Of a DNA stretch of 64,000 nucleotides, positions 56,388-64,000 are shown one piece after another. Source of the DNA: Naasia sp. SYSU D00948 (GTDB lineage: Bacteria; Actinomycetota; Actinomycetes; Actinomycetales; Microbacteriaceae); NCBI RefSeq assembly GCF_017916515.1, contig NZ_JAFMTA010000001.1:2717127-2781126 (forward strand), given 5' to 3'. Each line of letters starts with the position of its first letter. Within the stretch, counting starts at the first letter, position 1. The notes beneath the pieces are model-generated. The model saw only the letters and a list, made by a program, of their open reading frames with translations, was not told the origin of the DNA and ran no database searches. A program made the translations under genes and the position numbers.

Positions 56388-56466
56388 CGCTCAACAGGCA
56401 CTTCGTGGTCCAACAGCACGACACGCCGGGGCTGATGCTGTTGAGGGCGTTCCTGCCTGTTGAGCG
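56388..56466. repeat. Four-box nested palindrome, copy D2 (CAACAG type)
   Basis: CAACAG boxes at 56392 and 56411 face CTGTTG boxes at 56438 and 56457, with 21 nt between the inner boxes. The outer arms pair perfectly over 13 bp (56388-56400 with 56454-56466). The stretch 56410-56428 is identical to 49035-49053 in copy D1. It lies between sufT and the DUF1761 gene. Confidence 0.75.
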
Positions 56467-56487
56467 GGAGTGAGCGTTCCTCAGCAG

Positions 56488-56493
56488 TAGGGT
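56488..56493 (+). promoter_or_regulatory. -10-like box TAGGGT of the DUF1761 gene
   Basis: TAGGGT ends 6 nt before the ATG at 56500, a leaderless arrangement. Confidence 0.45.
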
Positions 56494-56499
56494 CGGGGC

Positions 56500-56940
56500 A
56501 TGACCGTCCCCGCCATCAACCTCTGGGCCGTCCTGCTCGCCACGCTGTCGAGCATGGTCGTCGGCTTCGTCTGGTACTCGCGTCCCGTGATGGGCGACCG
56601 CTGGATGAGGCTCACCGGCATCACCGAGGAGCAGATCTCGAAGTCGCCGGTCGGCGCCTACATCGGGACGATCCTGGCGAGCTTCGTGACCGCGCTCGTG
56701 CTGGCGGGCGCTGCGTCCATCTCGCAGGCCTACTACGGCGGGAGCTCCCTGCTCAACGCGGTCGTCACCGCGCTGATCCTCTTCGCGGGCTTCACCGCCG
56801 CGCGGTTCGTCACGCATGACGCGTTCGACCGGCGCCCATGGGCGCTGACGCTCCTGAACCTGGGCTACGAGCTGATCACCCTGCTCGTCATGGCCCTCAT
56901 CATCGGCCTCTTCGGCGTCACCGAGGGCGTCCCCTCCTGA
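56500..56940 (+). CDS. DUF1761 membrane protein
   Basis: A 146-residue protein with four predicted membrane segments. Typical DUF1761 features are the N-terminal SSMVVGFVWYSRPVMGDRWMRLTGI and the central FTAARFVTHDAFDRRPWALTLLNLGYELITLLVM. Function unknown. Its start follows TAGGGT by 6 nt, so it is transcribed independently of the suf operon, and a strong hairpin terminator follows immediately. Confidence 0.85.
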   Translation: MTVPAINLWAVLLATLSSMVVGFVWYSRPVMGDRWMRLTGITEEQISKSPVGAYIGTILASFVTALVLAGAASISQAYYGGSSLLNAVVTALILFAGFTAARFVTHDAFDRRPWALTLLNLGYELITLLVMALIIGLFGVTEGVPS

Positions 56941-56942
56941 CA

Positions 56943-56990
56943 CCGAACCGCCCGCTCCGGTGCCCTAGGGGACCGGAGCGGGCGGTTCGG
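56943..56990. terminator. Strong bidirectional hairpin between DUF1761 gene and bioY
   Basis: A perfect 19-bp stem (56943-56961 with 56972-56990) with a 10-nt loop lies 3 nt after the DUF1761 stop and 10 nt from the bioY stop. No T-run. It probably ends both convergent transcripts. Confidence 0.85.
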
Positions 56991-57000
56991 GAGGATTGGG

Positions 57001-57588
57001 TCAGCGAGCCTTGCGGTCCGCGGCGAACCAGCCGAGGCGGATGACGCCCGCGGCGATGGCGGCCTTGATGACGCCGCCGAGGATGAACGGGTACAGGCCC
57101 GCCTCGAGCGTCTGCTGCAGGTTCAGGCCCAGCGAGGCCGCAAGCCACGGCAGGCCCACCGCGAACACGACGGCGGAACCGGCGAGGTAGCTGACCATGC
57201 CGCCGAGGAACTTGCGGTCCCAACGGCGCTCGGCGAGCCAGCCGGTGAGCGCGGCGGCGAGGACGAAGCCGGCGATGTACCCGCCGGTCGGGCCGAGCAC
57301 GGTGGCGAGGCCGCTCTCCCCGTCGCTGAAGACGGGGAGCCCGAGCATCCCGACGGCGGCGTAGAGCACCATCGAGAGGGTGCCGCGCAGGGCGCCGAGC
57401 GTGCCGCCGACGAGCAGCACCGCGAGGGTCTGACCGGTGATCGGGACGGGCCAGAGCGGTACCGCGACCTGGGCGAGTCCCGCGGTCAGCGCCGCTCCGG
57501 CGACCACGAGCGCCGCGTCGGAGACGAGGCTCCGAGGCACGACGCGATCGGCGAGGACGGGACGGCGAGCGAGCGAGACGGAGGTCAT
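57001..57588 (-). CDS. bioY: Biotin transporter substrate-binding subunit BioY
   Basis: S-component of an ECF-type biotin importer, 195 residues with six hydrophobic segments. The signatures VPLWPVPITGQTLAVLLVG, GTLSMVLYAAVGMLGLPVF and LGPTGGYIAGF are specific to BioY. No bioM/bioN ATPase and permease genes are adjacent, so it uses components encoded elsewhere or works alone. ATG with a TGGAGAAG Shine-Dalgarno. It shares an A/T-rich promoter region with the divergent ABC-F gene. Confidence 0.96.
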   Translation of the reverse strand: MTSVSLARRPVLADRVVPRSLVSDAALVVAGAALTAGLAQVAVPLWPVPITGQTLAVLLVGGTLGALRGTLSMVLYAAVGMLGLPVFSDGESGLATVLGPTGGYIAGFVLAAALTGWLAERRWDRKFLGGMVSYLAGSAVVFAVGLPWLAASLGLNLQQTLEAGLYPFILGGVIKAAIAAGVIRLGWFAADRKAR

Positions 57589-57640
57589 GCTTCTCCAGGG
57601 AATCGACGGTGCGCCGGGCCGGGCGGCCGTCGGCGGAATT

Positions 57641-57647
57641 TATACTA
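57641..57647. promoter_or_regulatory. Symmetric -10 element for ABC-F gene (+) and bioY (-)
   Basis: TATACTA reads TATACT on the plus strand (57641-57646) and TAGTAT on the minus strand (57642-57647). Both hexamers fit TANNNT, so one A/T element could start transcription in both directions. Confidence 0.5.
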
Positions 57648-57704
57648 GGGGGCCGTCGTTTTCGGGCTCTGGTGCCCCGTCTCCTGAAGTAAAGGACGTT
57701 TGCT

Positions 57705-59303
57705 GTGCTCGCCGTGCATGACCTCGAGATCCGGGTCGGCGCACGCCTGCTCATGGAGAACGTGAACTTCCGGGTCTCCGCCGGCGACAAGGTCGGGCTC
57801 GTCGGTCGGAACGGGGCCGGGAAGACGACGCTCACGAAGACCCTGGCGGGGGAGACGCTGCCGACCGCCGGGCGGATCGAGCGCTCCGGGGAGATCGGCT
57901 ACCTCCCTCAGGACCCGCGCTCGGGCGACCCGGAGGAGCTCGCGCGCACGCGCATCCTCAACGCCCGCGGCCTCGGCTCCCTCGTGCTCGGCATGGAGAA
58001 GGCGACGCTCGAGATGGCGAGCGACGACGAGGCCGTCGCCACGGCGGCCCTCAAGCGCTACGGGAACCTCAACGACCGCTTCCTCGCGCTGGGCGGCTAT
58101 TCGGCGGAGGCGGAGGCCGCCTCGATCGCGAGCAACCTCAACCTGCCGGACCGGATCCTGGATCAGCCCCTCAAGACCCTGTCCGGCGGTCAGCGGCGCC
58201 GCATCGAGCTCGCCCGCATCCTGTTCTCCGGCGCCGAGACGATGATCCTCGACGAGCCGACCAACCACCTCGACGCGGACTCGGTGGTCTGGCTCCGCGA
58301 CTTCCTCAAGGCCTACGCGGGCGGGGTCATCGTCATCAGCCACGACATCGAGCTCGTCGGGGAGACGGTCAACCGCGTCTTCTACCTGGACGCGAACCGG
58401 ACCGTCCTGGACGTCTACAACATGGGCTGGAGGCAGTACCTGCGCCAGCGCGAGGCGGACGAGGAACGGCGGAAGAAGGAGCGCGCGAACGCCGAGAAGA
58501 AGGCGTCGGCCCTCCAGCTGCAGGCCGCGAAGTTCGGTGCGAAGGCGACCAAGGCCGCGGCCGCGCACCAGATGGCGCGCCGGGCGGAGAAGCTCCTCGC
58601 GGGGCTCGAGGACGTGCGTCAGCAGGACCGGGTGGCGAAGCTGCGGTTCCCCGAGCCCGCACCCTGCGGCAGGACGCCGCTCATGGCGTCCGACCTCAGC
58701 AAGAACTACGGCTCGCTCGAGATCTTCACCGCGGTGGACCTCGCGATCGACCGGGGGTCGAAGGTCGTCGTGCTCGGCCTCAACGGCGCGGGGAAGACGA
58801 CCCTGCTGCGGATCCTCGCCGGCGTCGATCAGCCCGACACGGGCCGCATCGAGGCGGGCCACGGCCTCCGCATCGGCTACTATGCGCAGGAGCACGAGAC
58901 GCTCGACGTGAACCGCAGCGTGCTCCAGAACATGATGTCGGCGTCCCCGGACCTCACCGAGACGGAGGCGCGGCGCGTGCTCGGGTCGTTCCTGTTCACC
59001 GGCGACGACACGAGCAAGCCGGCCGGCGTCCTCTCGGGCGGCGAGAAGACCCGGCTCGCGCTGGCGATGCTCGTCGTGTCCTCGGCGAACGTGCTGCTCC
59101 TCGACGAGCCCACCAACAACCTGGACCCGGCGAGCCGCGAGGAGATCCTCGGCGCCCTCGCCGGCTACAAGGGAGCCGTGGTGCTGGTCAGCCACGACGA
59201 GGGCGCCGTCGAGGCGCTCAACCCGGAGCGCGTGCTCATCATGCCGGAGGGCACCGAGGACCTCTGGACGCGCGACTACGCGGAGCTGATCAGCCTCGCC
59301 TAG
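57705..59303 (+). CDS. ABC-F family ATPase (ribosome-associated type)
   Basis: A 532-residue soluble protein with two ABC domains and no membrane segments. Walker A motifs GRNGAGKTT and GLNGAGKTT, signatures LSGGQRRRIELA and LSGGEKTRLALA, and Walker B MILDEPTNHLD and LLLDEPTNNLD are intact. The inter-domain linker (about residues 240-315) is rich in Lys/Arg/Ala, as in ABC-F proteins that enter the ribosomal E site. It may protect or tune translation; the exact subtype cannot be told. GTG start with AAAGGA upstream. Confidence 0.93.
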   Translation: MLAVHDLEIRVGARLLMENVNFRVSAGDKVGLVGRNGAGKTTLTKTLAGETLPTAGRIERSGEIGYLPQDPRSGDPEELARTRILNARGLGSLVLGMEKATLEMASDDEAVATAALKRYGNLNDRFLALGGYSAEAEAASIASNLNLPDRILDQPLKTLSGGQRRRIELARILFSGAETMILDEPTNHLDADSVVWLRDFLKAYAGGVIVISHDIELVGETVNRVFYLDANRTVLDVYNMGWRQYLRQREADEERRKKERANAEKKASALQLQAAKFGAKATKAAAAHQMARRAEKLLAGLEDVRQQDRVAKLRFPEPAPCGRTPLMASDLSKNYGSLEIFTAVDLAIDRGSKVVVLGLNGAGKTTLLRILAGVDQPDTGRIEAGHGLRIGYYAQEHETLDVNRSVLQNMMSASPDLTETEARRVLGSFLFTGDDTSKPAGVLSGGEKTRLALAMLVVSSANVLLLDEPTNNLDPASREEILGALAGYKGAVVLVSHDEGAVEALNPERVLIMPEGTEDLWTRDYAELISLA

Positions 59304-60133
59304 CCGCGGTGCGCGCGGTCGAGGAGCGCGTCCTCCTCGTCGGCGTCACTTCGCTTCCCGGCCTTTCGAGCGGCGCGCTCCGCGGCCTTCCGCTGCTCCT
59401 CCGGGTCGTCCGCGTTGCGGTAGCGGTACTCCTGCCGGATCGCGAAGGCGAGGCCCGCGAACCCGAGCAGCCCGAAGGCGATCCACTGCATCGCGTACGA
59501 CAGGTGCGGGCCCTCGTCGACCGCCGGTCGCTCCCGCGGCATCGGCCGCTCGGCGGGCGCCGGGTCCTCGGAGGCCAGGAGGCCGTAGGCGCCGGTCTCG
59601 ATGGGCTGTCCGAGGATGCGGGCCGCTTCCTCGAGCTGGATCGAGGCCAGGACGCCCGAGGCGGTCGTCCCGCCCGCCACCCTCGGCTCGCCGGGCTTGA
59701 GGCGGGCGACGACCGTCACCTCTCCCTCCGGCGCCTCCGGGACCTCGTCCGGTCCGAAGCCGGTGCTGCCCGCGGGGACCCAGCCCCGGTCGATCAGGAA
59801 GAGGCGGCCGTCCTCCGTCTCGAACGGCACGAGGACCTCGAATCCCGCCTTGCCGCCGTTCGGCCGGTTCCGGACGAGCAGCTGATCCGCCGTCCGGTAC
59901 GTGCCCGTCGCCTCGACCGGCTGCCACTCCTCATCAGGCGAGAACGGAAGGGCCTCGGCGAGCGGGATCGGGTCGGCGTCGTAGTTCTGCTCGACGAGCG
60001 TGATCCGGTCCACCTTGTCCTCGCGCCGGGACACCTGCCACCAGGACAGGGCGGCGCAGCCGGCCGCGAAGACGAGCACGAGCACGAGGTAGCGCGCCCA
60101 GCGGCGCGAGAGCACGAAGCGCCAGCGGTTCAC
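59300..60133 (-). CDS. SURF1-family cytochrome oxidase assembly protein
   Basis: A 277-residue membrane protein assisting heme A insertion or oxidase assembly. Two membrane segments (about 14-32 and 222-243) flank an outer domain with the SURF1 signature pieces WWQVSRR near the N-terminus, RNRPNGGKAGFEVLVPF, FLIDRGWVPAG and HLSYAMQWIAFGLLGF. The C-terminal tail is highly charged. GTG start overlaps the stop of the small gene upstream (GTGA). It is convergent with the ABC-F gene, sharing CTAG. Confidence 0.92.
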   Translation of the reverse strand: MNRWRFVLSRRWARYLVLVLVFAAGCAALSWWQVSRREDKVDRITLVEQNYDADPIPLAEALPFSPDEEWQPVEATGTYRTADQLLVRNRPNGGKAGFEVLVPFETEDGRLFLIDRGWVPAGSTGFGPDEVPEAPEGEVTVVARLKPGEPRVAGGTTASGVLASIQLEEAARILGQPIETGAYGLLASEDPAPAERPMPRERPAVDEGPHLSYAMQWIAFGLLGFAGLAFAIRQEYRYRNADDPEEQRKAAERAARKAGKRSDADEEDALLDRAHRG

Positions 60134-60330
60134 CGCGCCTCCGGGAGGGAGTCGACGACCTGGACCGGGAAGTCGCGCGCGGCGAGGTAGTCCCGCAGGT
60201 AGTCGCGGTGGTCGTCACACGCGAGCCACACCTTGCGGCGGGACTCGTCGTGGATGCGGGGATTGCGCCACTCGACGCTGCAGGTCGCGGGCGAGTCGCA
60301 TCCGGCCCGCGAGCAGACCAGGGTCGTCAC
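60130..60330 (-). CDS. Small cysteine-rich protein upstream of SURF1
   Basis: A 66-residue protein with Cys6, Cys11, Cys17 and Cys38, plus His41 (ACDDHRDYL), a possible zinc-binding arrangement. It starts at GTG 60330, overlapping the DUF3099 stop by 4 nt, and ends overlapping the SURF1 start by 4 nt, so the three genes form a coupled run. Function unknown. Coupling to SURF1 hints at a link to oxidase assembly, but that is inference. Confidence 0.75.
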   Translation of the reverse strand: MTTLVCSRAGCDSPATCSVEWRNPRIHDESRRKVWLACDDHRDYLRDYLAARDFPVQVVDSLPEAR

Positions 60331-60641
60331 GACGCGCGCTGGTGCTCGGCAGGGCCGTCGTCGTGGAACCGGGGCGCAGGCAGGGCCGCATAGGGCGCGA
60401 CCGGCACGGCGCGCGCCGCCGGCTTCGAGCGGACGTTCGCCACGACGACCGCGAAGTAGGGGAGGACCAGGGCGGCGAGCACCATGACGAGGATCCACCA
60501 GCCCTGGACGAAGAGCAGCGAGACGACGCAGAGGGTGCGGATCCCCATCGCGATCGAGTACTTCACCATGCGGGAGCGGCGCTCCTCCTGCGGGGAGAGA
60601 GGGAGCGTCGTGATCGACTGGGTGGGGGTCCGCTTGCTCAT
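60327..60641 (-). CDS. DUF3099 membrane protein
   Basis: A 104-residue protein of unknown function typical of actinobacteria. After TPTQSITTLPLSPQEERRSRM it has two membrane segments (about 25-44 and 46-66) and a Pro/Ala-rich tail. ATG 60641 is chosen because it matches the usual N-terminus (SKRTPTQSITTLP) and lies 11 nt after a TAGTCT box on the minus strand; the frame is open 18 codons further upstream. First gene of the small run ending in SURF1. Confidence 0.82.
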   Translation of the reverse strand: MSKRTPTQSITTLPLSPQEERRSRMVKYSIAMGIRTLCVVSLLFVQGWWILVMVLAALVLPYFAVVVANVRSKPAARAVPVAPYAALPAPRFHDDGPAEHQRAS

Positions 60642-60762
60642 CGGCGCCTGCAAGACTACGCCGCTCACGGAGGGCCCCGGTTCGCTGAGCGTCACCCTTC
60701 AGCGAACGCTCGGCTCCTCCCCACCCGTAGGCTGGGGAGGTCGGGCGAGTCGAGGAGTGTGC

Positions 60763-61470
60763 GTGGCGAGGACGGTTCTGATCACGGGCGGCAACCGCGG
60801 CATCGGCTACGCCATCGCCGAGGAGTTCGTGCGGCGCGGCGACCGCGTCGCCGTCACCTCGAGGTCGGGCTCGGGTGGGCCCGATGGCGCAGTCACGGTC
60901 GCGGCCGACGTCACGGACGCGGCGAGCGTCGATGCCGCGTTCACCGAGGTCGAGAAGCAGCTGGGACCCGTCGAGGTCGTCGTGGCGAACGCCGGGATCA
61001 CCCGCGACACGCTCGTCCTGCGGATGAGCGAGGAGGACTTCACGAGCGTCCTCGACACCAACCTCACGGGCGCCTTCCGGGTCGTGAAGCGCGCGTCGAA
61101 GGGGATGCTGAAGGCGCGCTTCGGCCGGGTCGTGCTCATCTCGAGCGTCGTGGGCCTCTACGGCGGCGCGGGCCAGGTCAACTACTCCTCGTCGAAAGCC
61201 GCGCTCGTCGGCATGGCCCGCTCACTGACTCGCGAGCTGGGCGCCCGGGGGATCACCGCGAACGTGGTGGCGCCGGGGTTCATCGAGACCGAGATGACGG
61301 CGGCACTGCCGGAGGAGCAGCAGGCCGAGTACAGGAAGGCGATTCCGGCGGGCCGGTTCGCCTCCTCGGACGAGGTGGCGAAGGTCGTGGCGTGGGTCGC
61401 GTCCGACGACGCCGCGTACATCTCCGGAGCGGTCATTCCGGTGGACGGCGGCCTCGGGATGGGGCACTGA
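60763..61470 (+). CDS. fabG: 3-oxoacyl-ACP reductase (FabG, short-chain dehydrogenase)
   Basis: NADPH-dependent reductase of fatty-acid elongation, 235 residues. The Rossmann motif is TGGNRGIG (8-15), the structural NAG is in VANAGIT, and the catalytic tetrad is Asn100, Ser128, Tyr141 and Lys145 (YSSSK). PGFIETEMT and the ISGAVIPVDGG end are FabG-typical. GTG 60763 follows a CGAGGAG Shine-Dalgarno by about 6 nt; a TAGGCT box at 60728-60733 is a likely promoter. inhA/fabI does not follow, unlike in mycobacteria. Confidence 0.92.
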   Translation: MARTVLITGGNRGIGYAIAEEFVRRGDRVAVTSRSGSGGPDGAVTVAADVTDAASVDAAFTEVEKQLGPVEVVVANAGITRDTLVLRMSEEDFTSVLDTNLTGAFRVVKRASKGMLKARFGRVVLISSVVGLYGGAGQVNYSSSKAALVGMARSLTRELGARGITANVVAPGFIETEMTAALPEEQQAEYRKAIPAGRFASSDEVAKVVAWVASDDAAYISGAVIPVDGGLGMGH

Positions 61471-61566
61471 CCTCAGCGGAGAGGGAACGGTCTGAGTGCG
61501 GGCGACACGACTTCCGCGCCGAGGGCGCTGCCGACGCGCCGAGCGCCCGGCGACGGGTCGGGGTCG

Positions 61567-62217
61567 TCAGCCGCGCAGGCCGAGCACCGGGAGGAGCTGG
61601 GTGAGGTCGCGCTCGTCGATGAGGATGTCGGCGACGTCCCGCACGGGCGGCTTGGCGTCGAAGCCGACCGAGAGGCCCGCGACTCCCATCATCGGCAGGT
61701 CGTTGGCGCCGTCGCCCACCGCCACCGTGCGCTCCAGCGGCACGCCGCAGTCCTCCGCCCACTCCATGAGGGTGGCCGCCTTGCTCGCCCCGTCCACGAC
61801 GGGGCCGAAGACGCGGCCCGTGAGCCGGCCCTCCTCGACCTCGAGCCTGTTCGCGCGCCAGTAGTCGAGACCGAGCCGCTCCGCCAGCGGGTCGAGGATC
61901 TCGTGGAAGCCACCGGAGACGGTCGCCACGCAGCCGCCCGCGGCGTGCACGGCAGCGATCATCTCGGGCACGCCGGGAGTGACCGTGATGCGCGCACTGA
62001 CCTCCTCGAACACGGCCACCGGAAGACCCCGCAGCGTGGACACGCGCTCGCGCAGGCTCTGCTCGAAGTCGAGCTGCCCGAGCATCGCCCGCTCCGTGAT
62101 CTCCGTGACGAGGTCCCCGCTGCCCGCGGCATCCGCGAGCAGCTCGATGACCTCGTCCTCGATCAGCGTGGAGTCGACGTCGAGCACCACGAGGTGCCGG
62201 GCCGGCCCGGCCCTCAC
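61567..62217 (-). CDS. serB: Phosphoserine phosphatase
   Basis: Final step of serine synthesis, phosphoserine to serine. The 216-residue HAD enzyme has the nucleophile motif [12 protein letters not shown] (Asp13 and Asp15), TVSGGF and the Mg-binding [11 protein letters not shown]. It lacks the N-terminal ACT domains of longer actinobacterial SerB proteins, because GTG 62217 overlaps the glgC stop (GTGA). The coupling to glgC is odd for function but clear in sequence. Confidence 0.94.
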   Translation of the reverse strand: MRAGPARHLVVLDVDSTLIEDEVIELLADAAGSGDLVTEITERAMLGQLDFEQSLRERVSTLRGLPVAVFEEVSARITVTPGVPEMIAAVHAAGGCVATVSGGFHEILDPLAERLGLDYWRANRLEVEEGRLTGRVFGPVVDGASKAATLMEWAEDCGVPLERTVAVGDGANDLPMMGVAGLSVGFDAKPPVRDVADILIDERDLTQLLPVLGLRG

Positions 62218-63455
62218 GGGGTGACCCGGACGCCCTTGCCGACGACCGTGATGCCGGACTCCGTCACCGTGAAGCCGCGCTCGCGGTCCCGCTCCGGGTC
62301 GATGCCGATGCGGGCGCCCTCCTCGACCACGACGTTCTTGTCGAGGATCGCGCGGGAGACGACCACGTTGGGCTGGACCTGGGCACGGTCGAAGAGGACG
62401 GCGTCGGTGACGACGGAGCCGCCGGCGATCGTCGACCACGGACCGATCACACTGCGCTCGACGCGCGCGCCGGAGATGACCGAGCCCAGCGAGATGATCG
62501 AGTCGACCATCGTGCCCTGGTTGCCGTGCGCGTCCCGCACGAGCTTCGCGGGCGGCGAGTTCACCTGCTGCGTGTAGATCGGCCACTCCTCGTTGTAGAG
62601 GTTGAAGACCGGGAGAGCGGAGACGAGGTCCTGGTGGGCCTCGAAGAACGAGTCGATCGTCCCCACGTCCCGCCAGTAGTAGCGGTCGCGATCGGTCGCG
62701 CCGGGGACCACGTTGCGGTTGAGGTCGTAGACGGCGGCGTCCCCGCGGGCGACGAAGCCGGGGATGATGTCCCCGCCCATGTCGTGCTTGGAGCCCTCCT
62801 TCTCCGCGTCCGCGCGCACCGCGTCGATGAGGGCGTCGGTGTTGAAGATGTAGTTGCCCATCGAGGCGAGCACCTCGCCCGGGGAGTCCGGGAGGCCCTT
62901 CGCGTTCTTGGGCTTCTCCAGGAACTTGGTGATCCTCGTGGGCCTGCGCTGGTTGGTCTGGATGACGCCGAACTGGTTCGCGAGGGAGATCGGCTGCCGG
63001 ATGGCGGCCACCGTCGCGCCGCAGCCGGACTCGATGTGCGCGTCGATCATCTGGCTGAAGTCCATGCGGTACACGTGGTCCGCGCCGACGACGACGACGA
63101 TGTCCGGCTTCTCGTCGTTGATCAGGTTGAGGCTCTGCAGGATCGCATCGGCGGAGCCGGTGTACCAGCGCGGCCCGAGCCGCTGCTGCGCCGGGACGGA
63201 CGCGATGTACGAGTTGAGGAGGCTCGAGAGCCGCCAGGTCTCCGCGACGTGCCGGTCGAGGCTGTGCGACTTGTACTGGGTCAGCACCACGATCTGGGTG
63301 AGCCCCGAGTTGATGAGGTTCGACAGCGCGAAATCGATGAGCCGGTACGTGCCCCCGAACGGGACCGCCGGCTTCGCCCGATCCGCTGTCAATGGCATCA
63401 GGCGCTTCCCTTCACCGCCCGCGAGAACGATGCCGAAAATCTTCTTCGATGCCAT
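62214..63455 (-). CDS. glgC: Glucose-1-phosphate adenylyltransferase
   Basis: Makes ADP-glucose for glycogen synthesis, 413 residues. The nucleotide-binding [50 protein letters not shown] and the C-terminal left-handed beta-helix ([17 protein letters not shown]) are complete. ATG 63455 gives the family N-terminus and lies 6 nt after a TATGGT box on the minus strand. Divergent from the glycogen synthase-like gene; its stop overlaps the serB start. Confidence 0.97.
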   Translation of the reverse strand: MASKKIFGIVLAGGEGKRLMPLTADRAKPAVPFGGTYRLIDFALSNLINSGLTQIVVLTQYKSHSLDRHVAETWRLSSLLNSYIASVPAQQRLGPRWYTGSADAILQSLNLINDEKPDIVVVVGADHVYRMDFSQMIDAHIESGCGATVAAIRQPISLANQFGVIQTNQRRPTRITKFLEKPKNAKGLPDSPGEVLASMGNYIFNTDALIDAVRADAEKEGSKHDMGGDIIPGFVARGDAAVYDLNRNVVPGATDRDRYYWRDVGTIDSFFEAHQDLVSALPVFNLYNEEWPIYTQQVNSPPAKLVRDAHGNQGTMVDSIISLGSVISGARVERSVIGPWSTIAGGSVVTDAVLFDRAQVQPNVVVSRAILDKNVVVEEGARIGIDPERDRERGFTVTESGITVVGKGVRVTP

Positions 63456-63461
63456 GGGGAC

Positions 63462-63467
63462 ACCATA
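63462..63467 (-). promoter_or_regulatory. -10-like box TATGGT of glgC
   Basis: On the minus strand TATGGT ends 6 nt before the glgC ATG, matching the leaderless spacing seen elsewhere in the window. Confidence 0.4.
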
Positions 63468-63501
63468 TAGGCGCACGCCCCCGCTCCGGAACGCACTCGC
63501 C

Positions 63502-63528
63502 CCCTCGCGAAGCACCCCGGTGCGAGGG
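63502..63528. promoter_or_regulatory. Inverted repeat between glgC and glgA, possible operator
   Basis: CCCTCGC (63502-63508) and GCGAGGG (63522-63528) flank a 13-nt centre that holds a further GCACC/GGTGC pair. It overlaps the expected -35 region of the glgA promoter. Confidence 0.35.
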
Positions 63529-63541
63529 ACCACTGCTGGGC

Positions 63542-63547
63542 TAGCGT
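63542..63547 (+). promoter_or_regulatory. -10-like box TAGCGT of the glgA gene
   Basis: TAGCGT ends 6 nt before the ATG at 63554, a leaderless arrangement. Confidence 0.45.
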
Positions 63548-63553
63548 GTGCTC

Positions 63554-64000
63554 ATGCGAGTCGATCTTCTGACCAGGGAGTATCCGCCGGACGTGTACGG
63601 CGGGGCCGGCGTCCACGTCGCCGAGCTCGTCCGGGCGATGCGCGGCGACATCGACGTCGTCGTCCGCTGCTTCGGGAAGCCGCGCGAGGAGCCGGACACC
63701 CACGCGTACCTCGTGCCCCAGCAGCTGGCGAACGCGAACCCCAGCCTCGCCACGCTCGGCGTGGACCTGCAGATGGCCCAGGACGCCGAAGGGGCGGACC
63801 TCGTCCACTCCCACACCTGGTACGCCAACGCCGCGGGACGGCTCGCGCAGCTCCTGCACGGCATCCCGCACGTCCTCACCGCGCACAGCCTCGAGCCTCT
63901 GCGGCCCTGGAAGGCCGAGCAGCTGGGCGGCGGCTACCGCGTGTCGAGCTGGATCGAGCGCGAGGCGTACGAGACGGCGGACGCGGTCATCGCGGTCAGC
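63554..64000 (+). CDS. glgA: Glycogen synthase, GT4 family (partial, runs off the window)
   Basis: Only the first 149 residues are present. The protein starts MRVDLLTREYPPDVYGGAGVH and continues with DLVHSHTWYANAAGRLAQ and VLTAHSLEPLRPWKAEQLGG, which match actinobacterial GlgA/GlgM glycosyltransferases that use ADP-glucose. ATG 63554 is 6 nt after TAGCGT. Divergent from glgC, which makes ADP-glucose. Whether it extends glycogen or makes maltose 1-phosphate (GlgM) cannot be decided from this part. Confidence 0.9.
   Translation, partial: MRVDLLTREYPPDVYGGAGVHVAELVRAMRGDIDVVVRCFGKPREEPDTHAYLVPQQLANANPSLATLGVDLQMAQDAEGADLVHSHTWYANAAGRLAQLLHGIPHVLTAHSLEPLRPWKAEQLGGGYRVSSWIEREAYETADAVIAVS

Noticed and set aside
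61523-61548. 7-bp hairpin between fabG and serB as a terminator
   Set aside because: The stem is short with a 12-nt loop and no T-run; similar stems arise often by chance at this GC content.

Overview
The window is ordinary core-chromosome DNA of a high-GC actinobacterium. Codons end mostly in G or C, GTG starts are common, and WhiA, RbpA, an ANTAR response regulator, OpcA and the actinobacterial tkt-tal-pgi-zwf-opcA-pgl order are all present. The gene order (trp genes-lgt-gltBD-pyk, polA-DUF885-rpsA-coaE-uvrBAC, rapZ-whiA-sod-gap-pgk-tpiA-secG-rbpA, ctaB/ctaA-suf-bioY-ABC-F-SURF1) suggests Microbacteriaceae. That family placement is inference from layout; I cannot name the genus. There is no prophage, insertion sequence, rRNA operon, CRISPR array or replication origin, and no gene-free stretch longer than about 300 bases.

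Layout. 44-3102: small membrane protein and trpC-trpB-trpA, overlapping by 4 nt. 3276-11963: lgt, then gltB-gltD-pyk. 11977-15154: alpha/beta hydrolase, tRNA-Leu(CAA), ANTAR response regulator, DUF559 nuclease-like gene, hotdog thioesterase. 15207-22435: polA, lone PTS EIIA, DUF885 hydrolase, rpsA, coaE. 22572-32772: EamA exporter, then uvrB, uvrA-uvrC, rapZ, whiA. 32962-39623: sodA, gap-pgk-tpiA, a membrane Ser/Thr kinase, secG, rbpA. 39696-47895 (minus): pgl, opcA, zwf, pgi, tal, tkt, transcribed from the tkt end. 48065-51986: ctaB, then on the minus strand a DrrAB-type ABC exporter and ctaA. 52223-56336: sufB-sufD-Rieske-sufC-sufT. 56500-64000: DUF1761, bioY, ABC-F ATPase, SURF1 with two small genes, fabG, serB, glgC and the start of a glycogen synthase-like gene that runs off the end.

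How the genes fit together. Central carbon flow dominates: lower glycolysis (gap, pgk, tpiA, pyk), the pentose phosphate pathway with G6PDH and its OpcA partner, and glycogen synthesis (glgC and a divergent GT4 gene). Nucleotide excision repair (uvrB, uvrA, uvrC) and polA form a repair block; polA, uvrB and uvrA share an upstream motif resembling the RecA-independent DNA-damage promoter of actinobacteria. Heme A synthesis (ctaB, ctaA) and SURF1 point to an aa3-type oxidase, with Fe-S assembly alongside.

The most interesting non-coding signals are two families of palindromic elements lying at gene 3' ends. One is exactly 57 nt long (three copies, two of them bracketing the DUF559 gene in opposite orientation). 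The other has four CAACAG/CAGCAG boxes with nearly fixed spacing (three copies). A large share of genes also have a TANNNT box 6-8 nt before the start codon, which implies widespread leaderless transcription.
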